A DNA stretch of 64,000 nucleotides, from contig CAVSFO010000014.1 of the NCBI GenBank assembly GCA_963727245.1, forward strand, positions 123,851-187,850, read 5' to 3'. How positions within the stretch are numbered: position 1 is the stretch's first letter; each line of letters starts with the position of its first letter. The notes beneath the pieces were generated by a model. That model did no database searches, was not told where the DNA came from, and saw only the letters and a list, made by a program, of their open reading frames with translations. The translations under genes were made by a program, and so were the position numbers. Positions 28,237-36,082 of this stretch are shown in pieces. Origin of the DNA: JBKQVT01 sp963727245 (GTDB taxonomy: Bacteria; Planctomycetota; Planctomycetia; Pirellulales; Thermoguttaceae).

Positions 28237-28851
28237 ATGACGATTCCCGAAGAAGAAGTGGCGGAGTTGAAGCAACTCTGCCCCGACGTTCAGCAGTGCG
28301 AGGAGGCGGGCTGCACCTACCTGCTTCTTCCGGGACTTATTCTCCCGGAAGGGTGCAGCCCATCGCGTACTGATGTTCTCCTCTGTCCATTCGCGCGCGA
28401 CGGCTACTCGTCCCGACTGTTCTTCGCCGAGCGGGTGCAGTCGCGCGCCCAATTGAATTGGAACGCGACAGGCGTGCGCATCGTCGAGCGAAACTGGCAC
28501 GCCTACCAGCAGCCAGCCGCAGCGGCAAGAGCTGCGCATCGACGACTCGAAGGCGGCGCCGCTCTATGCAAACTTCTGCCGCGTGACCGGCACGCCCGAG
28601 GAGTTGATCATCGACTTTGCCCTGAGCCCACAGCCGATGGGCACGCCGACCGAGCCGATTGCCATCACGCAGCGGATGGTCACCAACTACTACACGGCCA
28701 AGCGGATGCTGCACGCCTTGCAGATGACGATCCAGCGGCACGAGGCGACCTTCGGCGTGCTGGAGATCGACGTGCAGCGCCGCGTGCAGCCCAGCGCCAT
28801 GCGTCCCGGCTAGCCGCGTGCCGAGTCGCCGCGGCCAAGTTGCGTCCCTGA
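28237..28851 (+). CDS. E2-like (Prok-E2_E type) protein, C-terminally disrupted
   Basis: An ATG at 28237 begins MTIPEEEVAELKQLCPDVQ. Residues about 20-90 (LLLPGLILPEGC, DVLLCPFARDGYSSRLFFAE, ERNWHAY) match my memory of the E2-like proteins that partner bacterial Ubl proteins: a YLLLPGL strand, LPEGC, a VDVLLCP-like strand, GYPSRLFF, then NWHAF. Immediately after WHAY the coding signal jumps to another frame that encodes a DUF3467-like protein, and the rest of this frame is Ala/Arg-rich shadow to 28851. The expected C-terminal segment is missing. A deletion therefore probably fused the two genes. Candidate catalytic Cys residues are in PEGC and LLCP, but none is assigned. Confidence 0.5.
   Translation: MTIPEEEVAELKQLCPDVQQCEEAGCTYLLLPGLILPEGCSPSRTDVLLCPFARDGYSSRLFFAERVQSRAQLNWNATGVRIVERNWHAYQQPAAAARAAHRRLEGGAALCKLLPRDRHARGVDHRLCPEPTADGHADRADCHHAADGHQLLHGQADAARLADDDPAARGDLRRAGDRRAAPRAAQRHASRLAACRVAAAKLRP
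28502..28813 (+). pseudogene. DUF3467-like protein, start missing
   Basis: In the frame +1 to the E2-like gene the sequence reads QELRIDDSKAAPLYANFCRV, TGTPEELIIDFALSPQ, then ITQRMVTNYYTAKRMLHALQ and RHEATFGVLEIDVQRRV. This is the whole body of a DUF3467-type protein (about 90 residues). No ATG, GTG or TTG precedes it in frame before a stop at 28454, so the start was lost in the junction with the E2-like gene, unless an unusual codon is used. The function of DUF3467 is unknown. Confidence 0.55.
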
Positions 28852-29490
28852 AGCGGAGTCACGCGAACCTGTGCCCGCGGCGGCATCCTGGCGATCGCGC
28901 TTCCTGTGAACCTGCCGGTCGCAGGTTCGGAACGTCCGAAAACACCGCTCCGGGTCAAAAATTGGGGCCCTTCAGTAGTTGCACCGCCGCTGGCCCGCCA
29001 GAGGCGGACAGGCCCTCCGAAAGCAATCTTTCCGCCAGGCCCGAGGCCTATGCAATCTGGCAGGTTTCAGTGGGCCACCAGCACAGGAATTTGGACACGT
29101 CCCAATTCCCGTTTGACGCGGTGGCGGTTTCAATCGTACCAATAGGTGTTTGGTTTCGGACAAGCGGAGGATCGTGCCGACGGGTTCGGAGTGCCCAGCA
29201 CCGATGAGCCGGCAAGGCAGTCCGGATCGAAGGACAACCTGCAACGTGGATTTGTGTGGTTTGCCTTACTTGCCGCCAAGCGTAGAGCACGTTCCAAGAT
29301 AACGTAAGAGCCGACGCAGTGACCGGCGCTCAATTCGTGCGAAGTCGTCTGGGGCCAAGGCAGCTTCAAACTACCCATCGTGACGCGCAAAAAATAGTAT
29401 CGCGCAGAGCGCGAGCTACTTGGAGTCCCATTTGCAGCGAGGGCGGGGACGTGGTTCAATCCTGGGAAGCGAAGGGGGGCCCCACCCCCA
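28852..29490. other. Non-coding stretch within block A
   Basis: About 640 bases with no supported gene. Short open frames on both strands lack ribosome binding sites and domain signal. No tRNA, IS or hairpin of note was seen. Confidence 0.4.
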
Positions 29491-29706
29491 TCATTGCTTC
29501 CTCTTCCTCGACTGCCTCGTCTTCGGCCGCAGTTCCAACGCAAACCACTCGCACAACTTGTCTACCGTGTCGATGCGGACGTTCGGGCGCGTGCCATCCA
29601 CGAAGCGCTTCAACGTGCCCCAATCTATGTCGGCGTCCTTGGCGATCCGGTAAAGCGTAGCGTCCGTAGCCTTGACTGCGGCTCGGATCTGACTGCTGAT
29701 TGTCAT
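29491..29706 (-). CDS. XRE-family HTH regulator (71 aa)
   Basis: The ATG at 29706 has GGAG seven bases upstream. The protein is a single Cro/C1-type helix-turn-helix: MTISSQIRAAVKATDATLYR (helix 1), IAKDADIDWGTLKRFVDG (helices 2-3), IDTVDKLCEWFALELRP (helices 4-5) and a basic tail. It is typical of the short XRE proteins in planctomycete islands. It is divergent from the clamp-loader-like gene, and the 160-bp space between them holds a near-consensus promoter with an overlapping palindrome, so it probably represses that promoter, its own, or both. Confidence 0.85.
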   Translation of the reverse strand: MTISSQIRAAVKATDATLYRIAKDADIDWGTLKRFVDGTRPNVRIDTVDKLCEWFALELRPKTRQSRKRKQ

Positions 29707-29765
29707 GCTCACGCTCCGTTCATGGTGTGTCTGTCACTACTAAGATATGGCAAATACCAGATTCC

Positions 29766-29807
29766 GTCAAGTACACCCCTTGACATATATGGCACTTGCC
29801 CTATAAT
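29766..29807 (+). promoter_or_regulatory. Sigma-70-type promoter with overlapping palindromic operator
   Basis: TTGACA (29780-29785) and TATAAT (29802-29807) are separated by 16 bases, an almost perfect consensus. The -35 box lies in the right arm of the inverted repeat GTCAAGTACACCCCTTGAC (29766-29784). This fits repression by the divergently encoded XRE protein. It drives the gene starting at 29867. Confidence 0.75.
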
Positions 29808-29866
29808 AGACTAGAACGCCGGTCAAAGATCCGGAAAACGAGCCCCAAACAAAAGGACAAACAGCC

Positions 29867-30334
29867 ATGCAACTCCACGAGCAGTACCGACCGCAGAAGT
29901 GGTCCGACGTGATTGGACAAGACAAGGTGATCGCCCGCATCGAGGCGCTTCGCAAGCGCGGCTTGGCCGGTCGCGCCTTCTGGGTCAGCGGCCAGAGTGG
30001 CACGGGCAAGACGACCATCGCCCGACTGATCGCCGCGGAAGTGGCCGACGAGATGAACATAGAAGAGATGGACTCCGGCGACCTGACGGCCGAAGGCCAG
30101 GAGAAGCTGTTCGAGGACTTGGACGACGCTCACCCACTCCTCAGCCGTTGCACGCGACTTGACCTCTCCCGCCGCGGCTTGGCCGAGGTCTTCGCCCATC
30201 GTGCCAAGGTGATTGCCGAAGCTGAGGGTCTCGACGGGCGCCCGCTCGACGAGTACGTGAAGCTCGCCAAGACCCACCGCAACAACCTCCGCGCCATGCT
30301 CCAGGCCGTCGAGGCTGGCGACATGCTCGAATAA
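29867..30334 (+). CDS. Clamp-loader (DnaX/RFC)-like AAA+ ATPase with internal deletion
   Basis: This 155-residue protein begins like small clamp-loader ATPases of phages and islands (LHEQYRPQKWSDVIGQDKVI) with Walker A GQSGTGKTT at residues 44-52. It ends with their C-terminal part (GQEKLFEDLDDAHPLLSRCT, a sensor/arginine-finger region, and THRNNLRAMLQAVEAG). Between DLTAE and GQEKLFED the expected stretch of about 60 residues, including Walker B and sensor 1, is absent in frame. ATP hydrolysis is therefore unlikely. It is driven by the strong promoter upstream and may be under XRE control. Confidence 0.7.
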   Translation: MQLHEQYRPQKWSDVIGQDKVIARIEALRKRGLAGRAFWVSGQSGTGKTTIARLIAAEVADEMNIEEMDSGDLTAEGQEKLFEDLDDAHPLLSRCTRLDLSRRGLAEVFAHRAKVIAEAEGLDGRPLDEYVKLAKTHRNNLRAMLQAVEAGDMLE

Positions 30335-30836
30335 CTGTGAAGAGTGATGCTTGCCAGGGAAAGCCGCATCGATCTGCTCTCCCGCCAGTCCGTGCAATCG
30401 CGCCTCGTCGAGCCTGGTGGAGCTGCACGCGACGCAGGCCCGGCATCGTGGCGCCGCCATCACCACGCCAGCGCCGGCGCACCCATCCTCTCCTTCATCG
30501 GCTTCACCTCACTCTCTTCCGTTCATCCAGCGTCGAGATGCCGGTTTCCGCTCAGTTCCCCGGTTTTGGGGCGAACCGTACAAATTCCGATGCGTAGGAT
30601 GCCCCAGGATGCGTTCCGACGAGGTGGTTGGTGTTCTCTGACACCTGCCTTTTCGGGCGCGATTGGCGGATGCGGCCGCTCACAGATAACCGCATCATAC
30701 ACCGCCATCCGGGGTATCATTTCCGCGAAATTGGCCGCTGACACCCGCTTGTCAGGTGTCAGACAAAACAGCGCGTCGCCGTAACCCATTGCCTTGTAGG
30801 CGATTGCCAGACGAAGGGCAACGCTTCCCCAAACCG
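30335..30836. other. Non-coding stretch with a GTGTCA-type palindrome
   Basis: No gene is supported. CTGACACC (30738-30745) and GGTGTCAG (30755-30762) form an inverted repeat. Related GTGTCA motifs lie at 30640, 32170-32192 and 33963-33976, that is, around the recombinase at 30837-32138. Confidence 0.4.
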
Positions 30837-32138
30837 TTATCGCGCCTGCTTCTTGGAATCTTGGCCTTCGCCAGCTTCATCCTTTTTGCCTGGCGAGAAC
30901 AGCCACTCCCGCACGTGCTCTGTTACCCGACGCAGCCGATCCTCGTTGACCCGTTCACGGAACAGGCTGGCCATATCCTCGCGCACATGGCCCATAATGG
31001 CATCGACGGCAACCTGGTCGCCCGTGTCGCCGCCGATTGTCTCGAAGGTGTGGCGGAGGCAGTAGAACCCCAGGCCCGCCCTGTGCAGTTCCAGGGCCTT
31101 CAGCACCTTGACGAACTCCTTGGCTACGGCATCGTCCTGCCTCAGCTTCGCCTTGCCATTTTCCGCATTGGCGCCTTCTTCGCCACCGTTACCATTCTCG
31201 GCACCGTTACCATTCTCTGTGTCTTCCTTGAACTCGCAGCACCGCCAGGGCCGCTTGAATTTCGTGAGGAACACGAGGGCATCATGGGCCCTTTCATGGG
31301 GCTTCGGACGCTTCGCTAAGGCATCCTGGAGGGCCGCGACGGTTTCGGGCCAGAGGGGGCAGCGCCGGGGCACGCCAGTCTTCGGCCGCGGATAATCGAC
31401 CCAGCCGCCCTTCAAGTCCAGGGCCTTCGTGGGGAGGCTTGCCACGTCAGCATTACCGAAACCACAATTCAGCCCGAGCAGGATCATAGCTTTGAGCGGC
31501 ACACCGGCCTTGTCGATGACCCGCCGCAGGTCGGCCGCCTCCAGCATCCGCGGCCCTTTCTTCGCCCGTTCCAGGCGGAGCACCTTGCGAGAGGGCTTCT
31601 TGAACGTCGCGCCGTACCTGACGGGCTGCTCAATCACACCGGCCTCAAAGCCAAACTTGAACAGGGAGCGGACCCGCTGGATCTCGTTGCCCAGCCGAAG
31701 CGGCCCCCATTGCTTGGCGATCTGCCGTCGCAGCCGGTCGAAGTCTTCGGCCGCCAGGTCCACCACGAGCCGGTCCCAACCGAAGTTGTCGCCAATCCGT
31801 TGGCAGGTGGCGAACAACTCGGCGAAGGTTCGCTCCGTAATCTCGTGGGTGTCAACGAGGTGTCTCTTGGCCTCCAGGAACCGGTTGACCAGCTTGTGGA
31901 CGGTGAAACCTTCGGTTTTGACGCGGGGCGTGCGTCCAGCCAGCAGGGCGTCTTTCTGGTCAAGCCACTGGCCAAGAGCCTTCTGGCCGTCGGGGTCGTC
32001 GGCCACCTTGCCGAAGTAGTGGAGCTTGCCCCGTACCTTCTTCGCCCACCGGCCAGTTGCGTGGGGGAAAAGCGGGAAATCCGGCCGTGGTTTGCTCATC
32101 TTCTTGCCGGGATCGAGTTTTCTGGTAGGCTTACTCAT
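30837..32138 (-). CDS. Tyrosine recombinase/phage-type integrase with atypical catalytic residues
   Basis: This 433-residue protein of the planctomycete integrase family has an N-terminal Arm/SAM-like domain (residues about 75-190). The catalytic domain has GLNCGFGNADVASLP where most families have the first Arg, PRPKTGVPRRCPLWPETV, and LGFYCLRHTFETIGGD with the second Arg and His. Its final GHVREDMASLFRERV has Phe where the nucleophilic Tyr is expected. A low-complexity insert (ENGNGAENGNGGEEG) interrupts the domain near residue 310. The first-Arg change is common in this family as I recall it; the Tyr-to-Phe change is not. Its start faces tRNA-Arg(CCT) at 32260, 120 bases away. Confidence 0.8.
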   Translation of the reverse strand: MSKPTRKLDPGKKMSKPRPDFPLFPHATGRWAKKVRGKLHYFGKVADDPDGQKALGQWLDQKDALLAGRTPRVKTEGFTVHKLVNRFLEAKRHLVDTHEITERTFAELFATCQRIGDNFGWDRLVVDLAAEDFDRLRRQIAKQWGPLRLGNEIQRVRSLFKFGFEAGVIEQPVRYGATFKKPSRKVLRLERAKKGPRMLEAADLRRVIDKAGVPLKAMILLGLNCGFGNADVASLPTKALDLKGGWVDYPRPKTGVPRRCPLWPETVAALQDALAKRPKPHERAHDALVFLTKFKRPWRCCEFKEDTENGNGAENGNGGEEGANAENGKAKLRQDDAVAKEFVKVLKALELHRAGLGFYCLRHTFETIGGDTGDQVAVDAIMGHVREDMASLFRERVNEDRLRRVTEHVREWLFSPGKKDEAGEGQDSKKQAR

Positions 32139-32259
32139 CTTGGCGTTTCCTTGGGGGTTAGTGGGGCGTCGGGTGTCAAAACGGGTGTCAGCCGCACAAC
32201 ACCTAATCGTACCACAACCCCCGGAAACGTCAAGATTACTCGGACAATTTCCGATATTT

Positions 32260-32332
<73 letters not shown>

Positions 32333-32478
32333 TTTTACAGCGTAAGGACTTACGACTTTTGCAAGCAGTGCAATCACAGCGACACTGTGATAGCAGTGCT
32401 TAAGCCTCGGTACGAAACAAGTTACATGCGGTTTCGTCAGTAGGTTACTTCAAACGGCTAAAGTGATACTTTCTTTGC

Positions 32479-32814
32479 ATGTTGATCGTATCGGTTCTAG
32501 CTGTTGTCTATGATTTCTGGGCGGCAGTTGGCGATATGGCTCACAACCAATACCAAGGTCGGCATGATCTGCTCGATACCAGCCGACCGCAGCCTGAGCA
32601 TCGCAGTCCGCACCTCGGTTTGACTCCAAAGGAGCTTGCCTCATGCGACCCGTACATTGCCAGCGCGTATGAGCAGTCGGTTTACGATGGATACAAACTG
32701 GGGACTGGGTATTTTGGGAGGCAGCGACGGTATCTTGCCTTAGCCGGTCTTCTTTTTGTGACCAGTTGTTGCGGCATCGGTGCAATTCGGAAGGGCAAAC
32801 AACCTGGAAACTAA
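32479..32814 (+). CDS. Hypothetical membrane protein (111 aa)
   Basis: The protein has an N-terminal hydrophobic segment (MLIVSVLAVVYDFWAAVG), a hydrophilic centre with Tyr-rich turns (YEQSVYDGYKLGTGYFGRQ) and a second hydrophobic segment (YLALAGLLFVTSCCGIGAI) ending in a basic tail. The ribosome binding site is weak. No family was recognised. It is followed on the same strand by a secreted protein, and both lie between the complete and half copies of tRNA-Arg. Confidence 0.5.
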   Translation: MLIVSVLAVVYDFWAAVGDMAHNQYQGRHDLLDTSRPQPEHRSPHLGLTPKELASCDPYIASAYEQSVYDGYKLGTGYFGRQRRYLALAGLLFVTSCCGIGAIRKGKQPGN

Positions 32815-32887
32815 GGGTCCAATCATGCGGTAACCCGAAGAACTTTGGCGCTATGCCAGTCGATATCTTCCACGGGAGTTCGATCAC

Positions 32888-33361
32888 ATGAAGCCGAGCC
32901 AGGTTTGCCTCGTCCTCTGCGCCGTCCTTGCCTCGTTTTCGTCAGGTTCCGCCCTGGCGCACCAAGACCGTATTATTGAGATGAAGGGTGATAAGCTGGT
33001 CGGGCTGCCGGACAAGTACGCGCCGGCCGAGATCAATGTGAAAGAAGCCCGCATAAGGATCGGCGACCATGCGATGACCTTTTCTCCGTTGCTGAAAAGC
33101 CTGTTCGACCAGCCCCATGAGCTAAGCCTGTCCGCGTCTTGGTATCACGATCGGTCAATCCTTCCTCCGTATCTCTCGCTCACGATTCAGCCGAAGAAGA
33201 AGGACTTCAGCTACAATTTGTTGCTGAACCTGGAGACATTGGACCTTATCGAACTGTCCGTGACGCTTCGAGAGTCCGATGTATCCACACGTAATCTGCC
33301 GATTGCGCTGTCCGACGAGCAGAAAGCAGACATTCGCAAGTCAATTCGGAAACTGAAGTGA
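32888..33361 (+). CDS. Secreted hypothetical protein (157 aa)
   Basis: The start ATG is followed by a Sec signal peptide (KPSQVCLVLCAVLASFSSGS, then ALA). The mature part is a beta-rich domain (KLVGLPDKYAPAEINVKEAR, LSLSASWYHD, YLSLTIQPKKKDFSYN) with alternating hydrophobics. It resembles no family I know. The codon use is less GC-rich than neighbours. It may be co-transcribed with the membrane protein 70 bases upstream. Confidence 0.65.
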   Translation: MKPSQVCLVLCAVLASFSSGSALAHQDRIIEMKGDKLVGLPDKYAPAEINVKEARIRIGDHAMTFSPLLKSLFDQPHELSLSASWYHDRSILPPYLSLTIQPKKKDFSYNLLLNLETLDLIELSVTLRESDVSTRNLPIALSDEQKADIRKSIRKLK

Positions 33362-33799
33362 AATGATCTGAGTACGGCCGACAAGGTCCGGGGCAACGCC
33401 TAGGCCGACAAGGCCGACCACGCAACGGGCCCACGGCCCCTTGTCCCGGAGGGACACGCGATAGTAGCCCAGCGATTCATCGCTGGGTAAATGGGAGACG
33501 CGGGCTATCCGTCAGTCCCGTAGGGACGACTGAACTCCGGGAATTCGGCCGTCCCTACGGGACTTGTTTGTTACAGTTCTTGTGACCTGCTTCCCAGTAG
33601 TAAACTGCTGGGCTACTTTCAAATGCCCCTCCGGGGCAGGGACCTGCCAATCCGGCGCGAATTGTGTGTAACAACGAGGGCGTTGCCCTGGGCTGGATGA
33701 ACCCCGGCCCCTCCGGCGACCGTTGGCGGCATTAGCGCTGTGGCCTGTCTTGGGTATAATAGACGGCGGTCAGCGGCGGCCGCGGCCGCCGCTCCTAAT
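33362..33799. repeat. Dispersed planctomycete repeats and a tRNA-type promoter
   Basis: The sequence contains an inverted repeat built on AGTCCCGTAGGGACG/GTCCCTACGGGACT (33512-33567). It also has a GTGTAACAACGAGGGCG module and GCCCTGGGCTGGATGAACCC, which recur reverse-complemented upstream of the tRNA-Arg at 63109. A TATAAT at 33755-33760 lies about 40 bases before the tRNA half. It looks like the upstream region of a chromosomal tRNA-Arg gene. Confidence 0.55.
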
Positions 33800-33838
33800 G
33801 CCCCGGTAGCTCAGGGGATAGAGCAACGGTTTCCTAAA
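33800..33838 (+). pseudogene. 5' half of tRNA-Arg(CCT)
   Basis: These 39 bases are identical to positions 1-39 of the tRNA-Arg at 32260, ending in the anticodon loop (TTTCCTAAA), after which the sequence diverges. A promoter-like TATAAT precedes it. The break in the anticodon loop fits a recombination junction, probably of the recombinase at 30837-32138. Confidence 0.75.
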
Positions 33839-34290
33839 GCAAAAAAGCCATTCTTGTACAGTATGCAGAATCCTCGTAAAATGCCTTGTTTTCTGCGGTT
33901 TTGTACACGCTTGCCCTCGTTGCTTGTTCACCTGTACAAACTGGTGTAAATCTGTGTTTGCGGGTGTCAAGACACCTGCCTTCGACACCTTGCCAAGAAA
34001 CGACGCGAGGGCGGTTGTGACACCGCCCCCGGCTCTGCTTCCGCCGCACTTGCGGACCATCAGAAGCGTCTCTTAATACGGCAGCGCTAACTTGCAGTGC
34101 CGACGGAAGTTGACCACGGAGACGCGGAGAACACGGAGAGAAGGCAAAAAAGGGCAGAGCACGGCATGGCTAACCCGATTCTGACGGAAGATCATCCGCA
34201 ACCCTTCGTCATCGTAGAGCACCGATGGAACAGGATTAGCCGCAACCCATTGATACTTTTGCTTTTGCACTCCGTGTCTCCGTGGTGTAC
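33839..34290. other. Non-coding stretch with TGTACA motifs and a dispersed inverted repeat
   Basis: TTGTACA-like motifs at about 33856, 33902 and 33932 and the palindrome GGTGTCAAGACACC (33963-33976) follow the tRNA half, where arm sites of an element would lie. ACCACGGAGACGCGGAG (34113-34129) pairs with an inverted, one-mismatch copy at 34270-34286, a repeat common in planctomycetes. Confidence 0.45.
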
Positions 34291-35052
34291 TTAGCGCTGT
34301 AGTATTAGCTCGTGTCGGATAAACTCCTGAGCGCACCTGTGGACCGACCACACTGTCACGGGTCGCGTTGCATCGTCAATGCAGTCCATTGGGATTACGC
34401 CGGCCAGCCGCGCCCGGGTGAGCAACTCCACGGCGGCCTTGTAACTTTGCGGGGTGTTGGCGTAGCGGGAACCCGGCTTGCTCGCATGGATCAAGGGCGG
34501 GTTGTTCAGCAGCGCGTAGTGAATTCGCCGGTCAGTCAGCGGCCAGTAACGTTTCTGGTCCCGAATCACCTCCTTGATTGCGTCCAAGAACGGTCGCTTT
34601 GCCGCGGAAATGGCGGCACGTTCCTTGGCCCAGGGTATCTGGATCACGTCGCTGTCGGCCACGGCGTCCGCAGCCCTTTGCTCGCGGTAGTCGATGAGGG
34701 AGCGATGCGCTTCCTTCGGATCGGCCGAGACAACCTCTTCGCGCAGCATCTCATCAAGGGACTTCACCCGCTGCCGGTTGCACTCCCGGAGCAACGTCAA
34801 GAAGCGGTTGGGATCGTCATCCCGACGGAAGGGCGCGAAGCGGACGGGCACCAGGCGAAGCCCCGCCGCACCTGCCGCGGCATATCGGCGATGCCCGGAC
34901 AGAATCCATCCATCCTGGGTCGCGACCAGCGGTTCGCAGATGCCATGCTTCCGAATGCTCGCCGCCAGCTCTTTCTGTGCGGGATCGTTCGGATCGACGG
35001 GGCGATAGAGGTCATCGTTTTCCGGTGCTGGCCGGAGGGAGTCAATCGGCAC
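34291..35052 (-). CDS. ParB N-terminal-domain protein
   Basis: This protein of about 253 residues starts at GTG 35052 (VPIDSLRPAPENDDLYRPV). A TTG at 35079 and longer frames overlap the divergent radical SAM gene. It contains the ParB/Srx core: LAASIRKHGICEPLVATQDG, the nucleotide-binding ILSGHRRYAAAGAAGL, and VPVRFAPFRRDDDPNRFL. The C-terminal half (YWPLTDRRIHYALLNNPPLIHASKPG...) matches island-borne ParB-like proteins with a helical module. Such proteins act in partition or as CTP-dependent DNA-binding switches. There is no ParA nearby. Confidence 0.8.
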   Translation of the reverse strand: MPIDSLRPAPENDDLYRPVDPNDPAQKELAASIRKHGICEPLVATQDGWILSGHRRYAAAGAAGLRLVPVRFAPFRRDDDPNRFLTLLRECNRQRVKSLDEMLREEVVSADPKEAHRSLIDYREQRAADAVADSDVIQIPWAKERAAISAAKRPFLDAIKEVIRDQKRYWPLTDRRIHYALLNNPPLIHASKPGSRYANTPQSYKAAVELLTRARLAGVIPMDCIDDATRPVTVWSVHRCAQEFIRHELILQR

Positions 35053-35070
35053 TTGGGCGCGAATTGGACC

Positions 35071-35646
35071 ATGTCCCAATTTGCGGCGGCGGCAATTCAC
35101 CGAACGCCGGAATTTGCCAAGAAGAGGCTGGCAGATTTCTCGGTGAATGTGGGCCTCAAGTGCAGCCACAACTGCACGTATTGTTCTAGCGGAGCGGTCC
35201 TACGCTGCCACAAGGCATTCGGGAAAGTGGGAGAAAGCCCTTTCAAGAACGGCTACGCTATCATCGACCCCGACATCCCGGCGAAAGCAGCCGCGGAGGC
35301 CAAGCAAATTCGCAAGCGGGGTGTCGTTCAGCTTTGCACGACCGTGGAAGGATGCGGTGTCGAAGAGGTCTTTGCCGAGGCGGTCAACCAGCGTGGTCCT
35401 GGACTCAAGTATACGGAGGAGGCGTTGAGAGAAGCGGGGCTTGTCGCCGAAGCGAACTCCTTGGCCAGAATTCGCCGCGTCGAGAACTGGTCGGCTTATG
35501 TTGCCGACCTCATCTGCGATCTTCAAGGGTTGCTTCGCGGTCGCAACATGATTGAGAAGCTGCGGTTTCTTCTGTACCCGACCAAATTGCGGCCAGCCGA
35601 TAGGCTCCGCATCGAGGCCGACGATGCCGGGGCAGTTTGGCTCTGA
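35071..35646 (+). CDS. Radical SAM (SplB-like) protein with large internal deletion
   Basis: This 191-residue protein starts at ATG 35071 and keeps the N-terminal FAKKRLADFSVNVGLKCSHN with the cluster motif CSHNCTYC. It continues through IIDPDIPAKAAAEAKQIRKR and VVQLCTTVEG. It then passes in frame to a C-terminal part (VEEVFAEAVNQRGPGL, NWSAYVADL, LRFLLYPTKL). Full-length relatives have roughly 140 more residues between these parts, covering most of the barrel, so the protein is probably inactive. This is the second gene in block A with a clean in-frame internal deletion. It is divergent from the ParB-like gene. Confidence 0.7.
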   Translation: MSQFAAAAIHRTPEFAKKRLADFSVNVGLKCSHNCTYCSSGAVLRCHKAFGKVGESPFKNGYAIIDPDIPAKAAAEAKQIRKRGVVQLCTTVEGCGVEEVFAEAVNQRGPGLKYTEEALREAGLVAEANSLARIRRVENWSAYVADLICDLQGLLRGRNMIEKLRFLLYPTKLRPADRLRIEADDAGAVWL

Positions 35647-36082
35647 CTTTCAACAAAACTGCCAGTGCCCGCAAGCATGATTGACCTCGTTAAGATGACG
35701 AAGGCCACCCGTGCCGGGCTACCGGAGAACAGGGCCAATTCCTGGCCAACCCCCGATTGATTTCTTGGCGGCAAACGGTTAGCCGAAGGCTGTCCCGTCC
35801 GCAAGGATGGTCTCTCAATTCCGTGAACCGAGGGCGGCAAGAAAACCTTGTCAACTGGCACTTACGTCAAATCCACAGAATTCTTTTCCGGATTAAAACC
35901 CCAGGGGCCGCCATACGTTGGTTTTGCCCTCTCGCCCCATTGACGGAGAGGAAGTCGGTCCCGAAAGCTCTGGTAGATTGGTGCGGGTAGAGGAAGCGGC
36001 TGCCGGTGCCTCAATTGTCTGCCATGTTGGCTTTGGGGATTCCGACGGTCGAGTTGTCATAGCGAACTTGGTCGGAATCGTC
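35647..36082. other. Gap upstream of the integrase
   Basis: The integrase frame is open upstream to 35918, but that part has no conserved sequence and the ATG at 36083 fits the family start. No other gene is supported. The promoter of the integrase is expected here, but no clear consensus is visible. Confidence 0.4.

Noticed and set aside
33440..33800. Possible CRISPR array from repeated short palindromes
   Set aside because: The repeats are inverted pairs of different lengths without regular spacing or spacers, and no cas genes are present.
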